Source: Fallopia convolvulus
Lineage: Eukaryota; Streptophyta; Magnoliopsida; Caryophyllales; Polygonaceae
Assembly (NCBI GenBank): GCA_964016875.1
Contig: OZ024730.1
Location: 33,461,795 to 33,525,794 of the forward strand
Reading direction: 5' to 3'
DNA length: 64,000 bases
The notes under the pieces are model-generated. The model was not told where the DNA came from. It did not search any database and was given only the letters and a program-made list of their open reading frames with translations. The translations under genes were made by a program, and so were the position numbers. Shown here piece after piece: positions 21,699-31,742 of the stretch (position 1 is its first letter; the number at the start of each line of letters is the position of its first letter).

Positions 21699-23572
21699 AT
21701 GGCCAAAACTTCGCCCTTTACTTCTTCTTCAGCCCTGGGTCACCAAGATCTCCATCGTTACCAGATGACGCCGAAGGAGATTGCCGATTAGATCTCCTTT
21801 GGTGGCTTTCCCGAGGGGACCCGCATCCATGCTCCGACCGTCGAAGTCATCGATTGGGTTCGACCGGGGTGGATCTGTTTTCTCGATTATCCTTTCACAT
21901 TGGGCTTAAAATTTCCTTTTTCTCCTTTCATCCGAGACTTCATCCAAACCCTAAAGGTTTCCCCTTGCCAAATTCTCCCGACCACCTGGCGCACTCTTGC
22001 TCGAATTGATAAGCTTGCCGCAAAGAGGGTTTTAGAAATGACCATGGGAGAACTTCTGTTGGCGTACAAAATCGTTCCTCAAAGGGCAGGCCGGATCACC
22101 TTGCATGCTAGAGACACCAAAAAACCCCTCATTCCTAAGCTGAAAATATCCTCCCGGTGCTGGCAATCCCGTTTCTTCTTTGTTGAGAAAGCATCTTTAG
22201 GCGATCTTGATGATGAAGTGAAAGACGTCTTTCGAGATGAATGGAACACATCTCGTAAGACGATCTGATCTTCTTTATTGTTCTTCTTCTTTTTTATACA
22301 TTCTTGTTGTCTTGTTTTCATGTTTGACTTGTTTGCGCAGTTTCGGTAGGAATCAACTCCAAGAGCACGGATACGGGCGTGTGTCGCCGCTTGCTGAAGA
22401 TCAAAGCCGAGAAACGAATGCCCAGAAAGATTCGTCCTGACCTAGAGGGTAGTGGTGAAGACGAGGAACCTCCAGAATCCGACGAAGACAACACTGAAAC
22501 GGAAGTCACCCTCTGTCCTCTGATATGGCGAGTTCCTCTAAGAAGAAAACAGGTCGATTGTCCGCTTTTTTCTCTCTCTCTTTTCTTTATGCGATTAATT
22601 TCTTCAACTTTGTTTTTAAATCGATGCTTCTTGAATTCTCCAGGCGCTGGTGTGGACACCTCTGCCGCGGCAATGGTCCGACGGCTGAGGTCTGGTGGTC
22701 CCAGACTTCCCGCGTCTCCCCCTCCTAGCTCCAAGGCTAAGAAGTCTCTCTCGTTGAAGCGGAAAAGAATTGACGATTCTCCAACCTCGCATGTTGCCAA
22801 GAAGGTAGAGCCCAAACATCTCCTCAACACTTTCAGGGACACGCTGCTTCCGAATGTAAAAATGGATTTCCAAACCCTAACCCCAGACGCCGCATTCATC
22901 CATGTGGGCGCAACGCTAAGAGTGGTAGGTTTGCTTACACGAGCCTTTAGATATTCGTTGTCGTTTCTCTGGCATTTCCTTGACGCTCACTTGCCTTCTG
23001 CCTGATTTATCCTCATTCTTCTACTTTTGCAGGCCTTCCAGGAGCTAATGGCCACTAATGGTCGTTGCCAGGAGGAAATGAGGGCGTTGGAGGAAAAATA
23101 GAAGCAAGCGAGGGAATTGGTCGCTTCATCAGATAGGAAGGCTCGTCAACTCCAATCGTCGGTGGATTCTTCGAGGGTTCAGGTGGAGGATCTTCAGTCT
23201 GAAAAGGCATCACTTGAGGTGAAGGCGTCGGAGGCAGAGAAGGAGATCGAATGCTTTTCCCAGGTGGTGGTGAACGTGGCAGCGTATTACACAATGAAGT
23301 CTCAAGTGGAGCTGCTGCAGGACTTTGCTGACGGTAAGAGCGCCAAGTGGGACTTGAAGACGCAGCTGGAGATCTTGGAGGAGTACTACCCTGCTGGCAA
23401 TCCCCCTCCCGGCAAGGAGTACCTGGTGGCTGAAGACCAGAAGGATGATGTTAGCTCTCCAAACAAGGAAAAGTGTCAAGACGAAGATGATGGGGGCCCA
23501 ACCAGCAAGGAAGGAGATGGCGAGAAGGCCATGGATAAGGAAGAACATTCGACCCCAGCTAACGGACAGTAA
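21699..23572 (+). pseudogene. Element C antisense four-exon gene (Transposase_28/PF04195-like)
   Basis: A plus-strand gene opposite to gag-pol. Exons by GT-AG signals: 21699-22254, 22341-22552, 22644-22924, 23033-23572. Exon 1 holds the domain seen in 'putative gypsy type transposon' proteins (DYPFTLGLKFPFSPFIRDF, then a WRTL-type helix and FFFVEKASL). Exons 2-3 are basic, Lys- and Arg-rich. Exon 4 is a coiled coil (AFQELMATNG through ASEAEKEIECFSQ) with an acidic end, terminating at 23572. Damage: in-frame TAG at 21789 and another near 23099, and the exon frames are off by one around 22510-22525. Element D has the same arrangement (37963-39692). The role is unknown; extra antisense frames are known in some Tat elements. 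Confidence 0.7.
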
Positions 23573-24167
23573 GCCCTAAATGTGCCTCTCTTCGACCTCT
23601 GTTTGATGAACTTATAAGAAGTACTTTGTTTTTGTTTTTGTGTGATCTGTTTAAAGACTCGGTAACTCTTTGGCCTGGTGGCCTAAACATTTGTGGCGTC
23701 TTTTGGGATGGTTTTGACGCCCTGTGAATGGCGCAACATTAAGTTTGCTTATCTGTCTGTGTTTAGAAATTTTGCTTAGTACATTAGCATAGGTAGATTC
23801 CTGGAGAATCTCCACGAATTTGTTGCCCGTGAGTGGGGTACGCGTTAGGTTTTAGCTTTTTAAGAGGGAGTTCTGGTGCTCCTCTCTTTAGCGAGTTATT
23901 GTAAATCTCGTGTAGGATCACATTTCGCGTTTTGGGTGTTTTAGTTTTCTGCAAAGGGCCGTGCATAGTTAGATACGATTAGGCTACCTTTGGCCATTGC
24001 CAAGGGTCGTTTAGGAATTGACGCGTTCTTGGGCAATGGATCCTTAAATTTAGGATGTAGGTGTCATCGCAGCGTCCCGCGCATATGGCCATTTTGGGTT
24101 ATGTGCTATAGCTTTCCCCTTCCCGTACTAATCGGATGTTTTGTTGATCGGACATAGATAGGGGGTA
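23573..24167. other. Element C non-coding spacer after the antisense gene
   Basis: No coding similarity on either strand. It includes the 3' flank of the antisense gene and leads into the tandem-repeat tract. Nothing further identified. Confidence 0.5.
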
Positions 24168-24690
24168 ACCAACTTATGGGTTACTTCGTCGACGTTGTAT
24201 TTGTTACGACTTCATCGTTTCTAGACGGTATAACCATGTGTTTGAACAGTGGTTTTTGGTTACCATCTTATGGGTTACTTCGTCGACGTTGTATACGTGA
24301 CGACTTCGTCATTTCTAGACGGTATAACCATGTGTTTGAACAGTGGTTTTTTATGTTTGGACGCATTTCATGTTGTATGCAACTTTGATTAGCGCGTGGG
24401 TAACCATCTTATGGGTTACTTCGTCGACGTTGTATACGTGACGACTTCGTCATTTGTAGACGGTATAACCATGTGTTTGAACAGTGTTTTTTTATGTTTG
24501 GACGCGTTTCATGTTGTATGCAACTTTGATTAGCGCGTGGGTAACCATCTTATGGGTTACTTCATCGACGTTGTATTCGTGACGGCCTCGTCGTTTCTAG
24601 ACGGTATAACCATGTGTTTCAACAGTGGTTTTTTGTGTTTTGACGCGTTTCATGTTGCATGGATCTTTGATTAGCGTGTGTTTGTGTTTT
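24168..24690. repeat. Tandem repeat tract in element C, about 141-bp unit
   Basis: About four copies of a unit beginning GGTAACCATCTTATGGGTTA and passing through GACGGTATAACCATGTGTTT and a CATGTTGTATGCAACTTTG word. Copies begin near 24168, 24264, 24400 and 24541. The last two starts are 141 bp apart, while the first copy is shorter. The tract lies between integrase and the antisense gene. This region of Tat elements is known to gain tandem repeats and can seed satellite DNA. Confidence 0.8.
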
Positions 24691-24913
24691 TGAGCAATAA
24701 GAGAATGTGCTAGAATTGGAGAATATTTTTCTCGCAAATTATTATGCGAAAATGTGTGGAACAAACTTCGCGAACTAGGAATTTTGAAAACTTTGTTCGA
24801 CAGTGTGGGCAGGTGCCCTGAGTCGTTTATTCGAAAAAAACCAAAAACTGCCTAAAGATTCTCTAAGCTAGAGCTAAGAAATGTCTAAGGATAAAACATG
24901 ATAATGAATAAAT

Positions 24914-26060
24914 TTAGAAGTAATACTTTATTAGGTGGGTTGCGTTCCAGCTTCGTGGTACCGCTTTTCCATCTCTGGATTCTAGCTGGTAAGCTCCGTT
25001 CCCCGCAACTTTGGTGATCTTGTACGACCCTTCCCAATTGGGTGCCAATTTGCCAGCGTTGGGTTCTGCGGTGTTCTGGAAAACTTTTCGCAACACCCAG
25101 TCTCCAAGTTGAAAACTCTTTACTCGGACATTCTTATTGTAGCTTCTAGCCACCTCCTGTTGGTACTTCGTGATCAGAGCATGGGCAACCTCTCTGAGTT
25201 CCTAGATGGTATCCAGATTCGCTTCTAGTTCATGCCCGTTGTAGTCCGAGGTAGAGAGTCCATACCTTGCGGTTGGGACTAGGACTTCGCCCGGAATGAC
25301 AACCTCACATCCGTGTACCAATGAGAACGGAGTCTGCCCCGTAGCTCCCTTTGGTTGGTGCGATCGGCCCAGAGCACGTAGGATAATTCCTCAGCCCACT
25401 TCCCTTTGGATTTTATCAGCCGCTTCTTTAGGTTATTGATGATGACCTTGTTGCTAGCTTCAACCTGTCCGTTGGCTTGTGGGTATCTGGGAGTTGACAT
25501 GACTAAGTCAATGTTCCACTCTCTGCAGAAATCACGCATCATCTTGCTTATAAATTGTGACCCGTTGTCGCAAGTAATCTCCGCGGGAACCCCAAACCTA
25601 CTCAAGATGTTGCGCTTTATGAAGGAGATTACTTGCTTGTCTTTGATCTCTCGAAAGGCTTCAACTTCGATCCACTTAGAGAAGTAGTCTGTCATGGCGA
25701 GGAAAAACACCTTTTGCCCCATTGATGGGGGCAACTTGCCGACGATGTCCATTCCCCATCACATGAATGGCCAGGGAGTGATGGATGGGTGGCTCATGTG
25801 GGTCTGGTGCGTGCCGCTGGCACGCCTCTCATGATTGAGCATACTTGGTGGCATCTTGGCGAATGGTGGGCCAATACCACCCTTGTCTAAGGATCTTGTT
25901 AGCTAGACTTCGACCCCCAATATGATTACCACAATCTCCATCGTGCACCTCGCGCATGATTTTCTCAGCTTCTTCCTTCTCTACGCATCGCTGTAAAAAG
26001 CCTGAGACAGATTTGTGGAAGAGGATACCATCTAAGACGGCGAATCACGTCGCTTTTGAT
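24914..26060 (-). pseudogene. Element C integrase
   Basis: From about 26060 down: an HHCC zinc finger (HDGDCGNHIGGRSL, then WYWPTIRQDA and a broken Cys pair near 25830), the catalytic core at 25279-25752 (MDIVGKLPP, TCDNGSQFISK, PQANGQVEASNKV with the final Glu) and the C-terminal part 24914-25153 (FQLGDWVLRKVF, NWEGSYKITKV, RSWNATHLIKYYF then stop). The core is frameshifted after DRTNQ (near 25340). The enzyme would insert element DNA into the chromosome. Confidence 0.85.
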
Positions 26061-26131
26061 CTTAAGGCTTTGGCTTCGATCTTGTCTTCGGGTACTTCGC
26101 CGCGCAGGAACCAATCAAGGTATGGCTTAGT

Positions 26132-27220
26132 CTAATGGTTGCCCGAACTGACCCCTGGAGTGGTGGATGCTTGGAGATTATCCGGGGCGAGTTGCTCTGA
26201 TGGTGGTTCAGCAGCTTGCGTCACCGATGTTTCCGTTATAGCCCACTGTAACAAGTGGACTAACGGTATATTATCATACTCCCTGGGGTCAGGGGTTGAG
26301 CCCAAACCGGCTAGGGCATCGGCCGGAGCATTTTGGTCGCGCGGAATTTGCTCGAATTGTATTTGCTCGAAGCTCTCTGATAGTGTTTTGACCACATTGA
26401 GGTAGCTAGCCATCCTATCATCTTTGGCGTCGAAAATGCCCAAAATCTGGTTGATGATGAGTAAGGAGTCAGCGCGTACCTTGATTTTCTTGATGGACAA
26501 GTCTTTAGCCAACTCTAGCCCAAAGATAAGGGCTTCATACTCCGACTCGTTGTTGGTAGCTTCAAAGTCGCATCTGACCGCCTGTGCTATCGTTTCCCCC
26601 TTTGCCGACTTTAGCACGACGCCGAGGCCTGCTCCCCTTGCGTTTGATGCTCCATCGGTGTTTAGTGTCAATTCTTCTTGAGGTTCGTCGGAGGACGAAA
26701 CTATGACCTCTTCTTTAGCGCTTTCCTCAAGAGTCGGGGTGAAGTCGGCAACGAAGTCGGCCAGTACTTGTGACTTGATTGCTCTTCGAGGTTCGTACCT
26801 GATGTCGTATCCACTTAGGTGGATTGCCCACTTCGCTATTCTTCCCGAGAATTCCGGCTTTTGCATGATCTGTCGGAGTGGGTAATTCGTCAGGACGATG
26901 ATGGTGTGTGACTCGAAGTATGGTCGGAGTTTATTTGAGCACATTACGACTACCAGGACAAGTTTTTCTGTTGGAGAGTAGCGTGTCTCGACGGACACCA
27001 TTGTTTTGCTTACGAAGTAAACCGGAACTTGTTGGCCGTCTTCCTCTTTGACCAGGACTCCGCTTAGGGCGCGGTCCGATATGGCTCAGTAGAGGTGCAG
27101 TATCTCCCCTGGTGTTGGTTTAGCCAGTAGTAGGGGATTGACGAAGTATCCCTTCAGCTCTTGGAAAGCGGCCTCGTGTTTTTCCGTCCACTGGAATTTC
27201 TTGTTCTTCTTTAGTACCTT
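26132..27220 (-). pseudogene. Element C first RNase H and archaeal-type second RNase H
   Basis: The first RNase H occupies about 27220-26780 (ISDRALSGVLV, a frame break near 27000, ETRYSPTEKLVLVVV, and YEPRRAIKSQVLADFVADF at its end). A second RNase H follows at about 26690-26280 with the four acidic positions kept: LNTDGASN, NNESEYEALIFGLELAK, VRADSLLIINQ and NAPADALAGLG. A second, archaeal-type RNase H between the first one and integrase is the defining trait of Tat-lineage elements. The frame closes at 26132. Confidence 0.85.
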
Positions 27221-28164
27221 TCAGAATAGTCGGCACTTATTTGAGGATTTGGAGATAAACCGATTTAGTGCAGCTACCATGCCGGTTAGCTTTTGTAAGT
27301 CTTTCACGCTTCGAGGGGACTTCAGGGAAGCAATCGCCCGAACTTGGTCGGGGCTGGCTTCAATCCTCCGCTTGGTTACCACATGTCCCAAGAAAGTCCC
27401 AAATCGTACTCCGAAGATGCACTTTTGGGGATTCAACTTCATGTCGTATTCTTCGAGGATTCTGAACGCTTCCTCCAAATGCCCCTTATGCAGGGAGGCG
27501 CTTGTGCTTTTCACCACCATATCGTCGATATACACCTCCATTGTCCTGCCAATATGGTCGCGAAACATCCTGTTGACTAACCGTTGGTAAGTGGCCCCGA
27601 CGTTTCTCAAACCGAAGGGCATTACACGGTAGCAATATGTTCCCTGTCCTGTGATGAAGGAGGTTTTTTCTTGATCTTCTGGTTCCATCTGGATCTGATG
27701 ATAACCGCTGAATGCATCCATGAAGGTGAGGAGTTCGTGACCCGCGGTCGCATCCACCATTGTATCTATGTGGGGAAGAGGGAAGGAGTCCTCGCAAACC
27801 CTCCACTTCCCCTTTTTCTTGGGCACCACGACTACGTTAGCCAGCCAATCGGGGTACTTCACTTCTCTGATCTTTCCGGTATCTAGTAATTTTTTGACCT
27901 CATCGACCGCCTGTATTCGATCTGGGCGAACCTTCGTCTTTTTGCTTGACTGGGGGAGGCTCAGGATCTACGTTGAGTTTGTGTGTAATGATGGAAGGGT
28001 CTATTCCAGTCATGTCTTCGTGACTCCACGCGAAACAGCTCTTGTGATTTTTCAGGATATGTACCAATTCTTCTCTTGACAACCTTCCCCTCCCCTAGGG
28101 TCACCTCCTCCGCTTTATCTCCATCTTCAGTTCGTGCTGGCGGAGGGGTGACATTTAGTAATTG
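27221..28164 (-). pseudogene. Element C reverse transcriptase
   Basis: From the codons after the TAG at 28167: an N-terminal lead (QLLNVTPPPA), frame change near 28090, FAWSHEDMTGIDPSIITHKL, another break near 27900, MKYPDWLANVVVVPKKKGKW, FMDAFSGYHQIQ (first catalytic Asp), MPFGLRNVGATYQRLVNRMF, VYIDDMVVKS (YIDD pair) and the thumb (FLGHVVTKRRIEASPDQVRA). About a dozen residues between WRVC and DSFPLPHID are missing compared with element D, removing the conserved VDF..LN stretch. The reading ends in a stop at 27221. Confidence 0.85.
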
Positions 28165-28167
28165 CTA
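28159..28167 (-). promoter_or_regulatory. Leaky-stop context TAG CAA TTA at the protease/reverse transcriptase junction of C
   Basis: In the frame that carries the protease tail (VRPEA before, QLLNV after), a single TAG is followed by CAA TTA. UAG CAA UUA is the tobacco mosaic virus readthrough signal (consensus UAG-CAR-YYA). The same context occurs at the same junction in D (34017) and B (11035). Confidence 0.7.
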
Positions 28168-28783
28168 TGCTTCCGGTCTCACGGTGGTTGGCTTAAGGGC
28201 TGCCTTGTAACAATCCCTAGCTAACCTTTGATCCCCGCAAATTTCGTCTATTCCCCATGGTGTTGAAAATTTCACCGTTTGGTGGTAGGTGGAAGCTACT
28301 GCTTTCATGTCGTCATGGTCGTCCCAAGATTACATTGTAGCATGAAGGGCAGTCCATCACGAGGAAATTGACTTGCATATTTATGCCTCTGGCGAAGGTT
28401 GGGATGGCGATGTCGCCCACAGTGTGCTTGACCTCGCCGCTGAATCCTACTAAAGGTACCGGGTGTTTATGAATGTCGTTTTCGGACAAACCCATCTCCT
28501 TCAGGGCGATTAGGGTCATGAGATTCGTGGAGCTTCCTTTATCATTCAATACCCTTTTCATCAGCACGTTCCCAATGTGTAGAGATATTACAACACCATC
28601 GTGATGCGGTTTGGAGGTGCTTTCTGCATCGGTGTCGTCAAACACGATTGCTTGTCCTGCAGATTCTTTGGCGCGGTGTCTTGACGACTGGGGTCGATTG
28701 AAGTTGCTTTCTCTTGCGTGGCGCTTCGCTGCTGAATACGATAATCCACAGATGCTTGATCCTCCAGATATCACGTTGATCAC
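28168..28783 (-). pseudogene. Element C protease and linker
   Basis: Starts INVISGGSSICGLSYSAAK, followed by the aspartic protease: RVLNDKGSSTN stands where D has RILVDNGSSTN. The active-site Asp is kept, but Val and Asn beside it are changed to Asn and Lys. Then LVGFSGEVKHTVGDI and NVILGRP. A frame change follows GRP at about 28313; the tail DMKAVASTYHQTVKF continues in another frame to the TAG at 28167. Confidence 0.85.
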
Positions 28784-28804
28784 CCTTTCAGGCGTTGGAG
28801 GATT

Positions 28805-30483
28805 TCACCTCTCTTGGTGCTCGGATTGAGGATTCTCCAGCAAATCTTTGGGTACTCGAGCATCTGGAGCTACGTCTCGTATTCTTCCCTCCGCGATTAG
28901 GCGGGCCAATTCTTTTCGTAGCACCAGGCAGTCGCGAGTCCAGTGTCCGTGATACTCATGGTAGTCACACCACTTGGACGTGTCTTTCCCTGGGCGAGGG
29001 GTTTTGTCTTTTCTCGGCCACCTCACGAGTTCTCCTTGTATTGCCATGTTTCGGAGCAGTTTTTCCGTGGATATGTTGAGTTTGAAGGAGTCGAGTGAGG
29101 GTGGCATGGGTTCTCGTTCTTTGTCGTCCGTCCATCGTGTCTTGTTGACGTTAACCTGCCCTGAGGCAGGCCGTGAGTAAGGATGGGTGCGGCGGTCTCT
29201 CCTTTGGTCTATTGAACTTCGGCGGTTGTCGGCGGGTCCCCTCCTCTCAGTTTTCTCCGTCTCTGAAGACCTCTTCCTTAGGGACCTGTCTTCCTCTATA
29301 GTCGGACGTGCGCCAACGCCCTAGCTTGCACTTCCTCAAATGTAGCACAAGGGTGTTTAGTTAGTTCCTTGTATAGGCCGCCATGGGGGGTGACCCCTTG
29401 CCTTAACGCTTCCATTGCGGTCGTCACAAAACAAGATGGGATGGAGATCTTTTCGCGATTAAAGCGATCTAGGAATTCTCTAGTAGTTTCTTGGTACCGT
29501 TGGCGGATCCGGTAGAGATCGCTGGATTGCTTCTCAAATTTGCGGCTACTTGCGAATTGAGACAGGAAAGTGTCCGAGAGATCCGCGAAGGACCTAATGC
29601 TCCCACGTGGGAGGTTGATAATCCAAGTTAGGGTCGGCCCCGTTAAGGTTGTGTCGAACCCCTTGCACATCATTGCCTCCTTTGAGTGGGACGGGACCGC
29701 ACTCGTCATCATCTTCTGTTTGTATACGGCCACGTGCTCGTTAGGGTCTGTAGTCCCGTTTTACGTGGGCATGCTAGGCACTGAGAACTTTTTTGGAATC
29801 TCTACTCGGGCGATTCGACGAGAAAACGGAGATTCGTCAAACCCATCGAGTGCTTCGGGCTCCAAAGGTTGGAAACCTTGGCTTCCCCTCCGGAGTTGGT
29901 CAGCGATGACGCTTATTTGTTCGGTCACGTTCCTTCGGATGGATGCGTCTAAATCGATTGGCTCGCGCCGTTCTCGATCTTCCCCATCGGTGCCATCATC
30001 TTCGATCCAGATTTCTTGAGATGGTGCTCGGTGTTGGTTAGCCGCTGACCGGAGATTGATTGGAGGATTGTTGTCGTGGAAAACTTCCTCACGGCGGACT
30101 CGACCTATGGGATCTGGAGTCGCGTCTCGTTGTGCAGGTGTCTTGTCTCGGGGGTCCGAGTCTGCACCCTTTCCGGAAGTCCCTTCTCCAGTGTTGAAAT
30201 GTATCCTCCTCACTATTCCGTCAGTGTGTCGGGCGACGCGGATGGAACGGCGTCCCGTAGCCAAGACCTCGTATTGTTGTTTGAGTTGGCTATTTTCGGC
30301 AGTGAGGCGTTCTACATGAGCATCGTAGAAGCTTTTTTGGTTGCTCAATGCCTTTTGGAGAAACTCCATACGTTGCCTGAGGTCCGTCATCTCCTCTTCT
30401 TGAGACCGAACGCCTTGGTTCTCAAGGTTTTGGTCGTCACCGGTGATCGGAGTTTTAGGGCTTTCTTCCCCGTTCCTGGCCAT
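28805..30483 (-). pseudogene. Element C gag with CHHC zinc knuckle
   Basis: Starts at ATG 30483 (MARNGEESPKTPITGDDQ). Coiled-coil N-terminus, charged linker, then the gag core (MCKGFDTTLTGPTLTWIINL, SSDLYRIRQRYQETTREFL). A TAA at about 29763 replaces a Tyr codon (SVPSMPT-stop-NGTTDP) and another stop lies near 29293. The zinc knuckle at about 28950-28990 is CDYHEYHGHWTRDC, i.e. C-X2-H-X4-H-X4-C. The protein is clearly homologous to D gag but only moderately similar, so C is a distinct family. Confidence 0.85.
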
Positions 30484-30544
30484 CGCTTTCCTTGATCTGA
30501 AAGGATGTAGAATGGTGATTCTTCTGATGGTTGTATCGATCACG

Positions 30545-30562
30545 GCCCCACGGTGGGCGCCA
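30545..30562 (-). other. Element C primer-binding site
   Basis: On minus, TGGCGCCCACCGTGGGGC lies three bases after the LTR end. It is the same site as in A, B and D. Confidence 0.85.
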
Positions 30563-30565
30563 AAT

Positions 30566-30977
30566 TGTTTGAGCCAAAATTTACCAAAGGCAAAACTTTG
30601 ACCTAAATCGGGTTTTGATCGAATAAATTGAGAAGAATACGAACAAAGATGTGTTTTCTTATTGATGTAAAAATCAGAAGAAATTGTATGAATCAAGCGT
30701 CCCTTTTCCCTTAGGGTTACATCGACTTATATAGCCCCTTAGAACATATTCTATCTTAATTAAAGATATTATCTTATCTCTAACTAACAAATCTTAGCTT
30801 ATCTCTATCTTATAATGGATATAATCCGGAGAAGAATCAATCTTGTAACAAACATATCCCGGACCCTTTCTCATTCAACCGACTTAACCAATCTCGAAGA
30901 TCTTCCGTAGCTTTAGATGCGTTGGAGATTTCTTGACTATGAGTCGACGCTTCTTCGCCTAAAATCTAGGTCTAACA
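30566..30977 (-). repeat. Element C 5' LTR
   Basis: 412 bp, followed by ATAGC (30978-30982). On minus it contains a TATATAA box at about plus 30728-30734 and ends beside the primer-binding site. Confidence 0.95.
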
Positions 30978-31145
30978 ATAGCCAGAATGAAAGAATGCAG
31001 TAACCGCTAGAATAACCGAAGAGCCAACAATATGTCAGTGATGTTGAAAAAACTCAGATGTGAATCCATCAGGACTTGGAGTTTTATCAGGAACTAAGTT
31101 CAAAATGGCACTTTTAATTTCCATTGGAGTTGGAGATTTACAAAG
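30978..31145 (-). pseudogene. LINE H reverse transcriptase, N-terminal part
   Basis: Minus-strand reading CKSPTPMEIKSAILNLVPDK then TPSPDGFTSEFFQHH, the opening motif of plant LINE reverse transcriptases (..I..A....D.KSPGPDGF). It continues across element C: FFHSG joins Y and MLQSINKSF at 21040 in the same frame once one ATAGC is removed. A stop after QHH shows decay. Confidence 0.85.
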
Positions 31146-31150
31146 GGTAT

Positions 31151-31676
31151 TGTTGGGCCCTCCGCAATTCGGCCCAAGAGGGAAGTCACTCAGCCCAATA
31201 TCGGCAATCTGACTGAACCATTAGAAAAGGGAAGACGATGGAGCAATCAAAGTGGGACGAGAATCTCGGACTTCATGGTCAAACAACAACGGCTATGCCA
31301 TTAACGACGGGGGTGAAATTTCCGGGATATGTTAGACGCTCTACCAACGGTCAGAAGGGGATAGACGGATATAAAACCAGGTCGAGGCGAAAGGGAGAGG
31401 ACACGAAATACTGGCTACTGAAACTCCATCTAGAACAGAATCCCATCTTTTCTTTTTGCCATTTCACTTCCAGTCGAGCGTTCTCAAATACTTTGGAGAT
31501 AGCTATTTACAATCACGATCGCAATATACGAATATCAATTTACTTATTATCTGTTTTCCATTTTTTGTTTGATCCTACATCTTGCCCATAGTTTATAACG
31601 CGTTACTATTGCTTTTTGGTTAGGATTTCCCTATTTTTAGCAGGTAACGTGTTAGTACGATTATCCTGCCAAAACA
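31151..31676 (+). repeat. Element D 5' LTR
   Basis: 526 bp, TGTTGGGCCC to GCCAAAACA. TATA box TATAAAA at 31370-31376 within a GACGGATATAAAACCAGG setting gives the probable promoter of genomic RNA. Preceded by GGTAT. Confidence 0.95.
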
Positions 31677-31678
31677 AT

Positions 31679-31696
31679 TGGCGCCCACCGTGGGGC
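31679..31696 (+). other. Element D primer-binding site
   Basis: TGGCGCCCACCGTGGGGC, two bases after the 5' LTR. It matches the sites in A and C and differs by one base from B. Confidence 0.85.
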
Positions 31697-31742
31697 CTAG
31701 CCAAAAAAGGTGTTATGCTAAAACAACAGCAAGATCCGTCAC

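Larger units (their letters stand above)
21041..30977 (-). mobile_element. Element C: full-length Tat-lineage Ty3/Gypsy retrotransposon
   Basis: A 9937-bp element on the minus strand with 412-bp LTRs (21041-21452 and 30566-30977) and exact target duplications ATAGC (21036-21040 and 30978-30982). Order on minus: 5' LTR, primer-binding site, gag, zinc knuckle, protease, TAG-CAA-TTA, reverse transcriptase, RNase H, second RNase H, integrase, tandem-repeat region, and an oppositely oriented (plus-strand) spliced gene before the 3' LTR. LTRs differ at about 18 of 412 positions by eye (4.4%). Stops and shifts in gag and pol make this copy inactive. It splits LINE H in its reverse transcriptase. Confidence 0.95.

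Noticed and set aside
30056..30495. Plus-strand open frames opposite element C gag
   Set aside because: They mirror the minus-strand gag reading, which has clear protein similarity; the plus frames have none.
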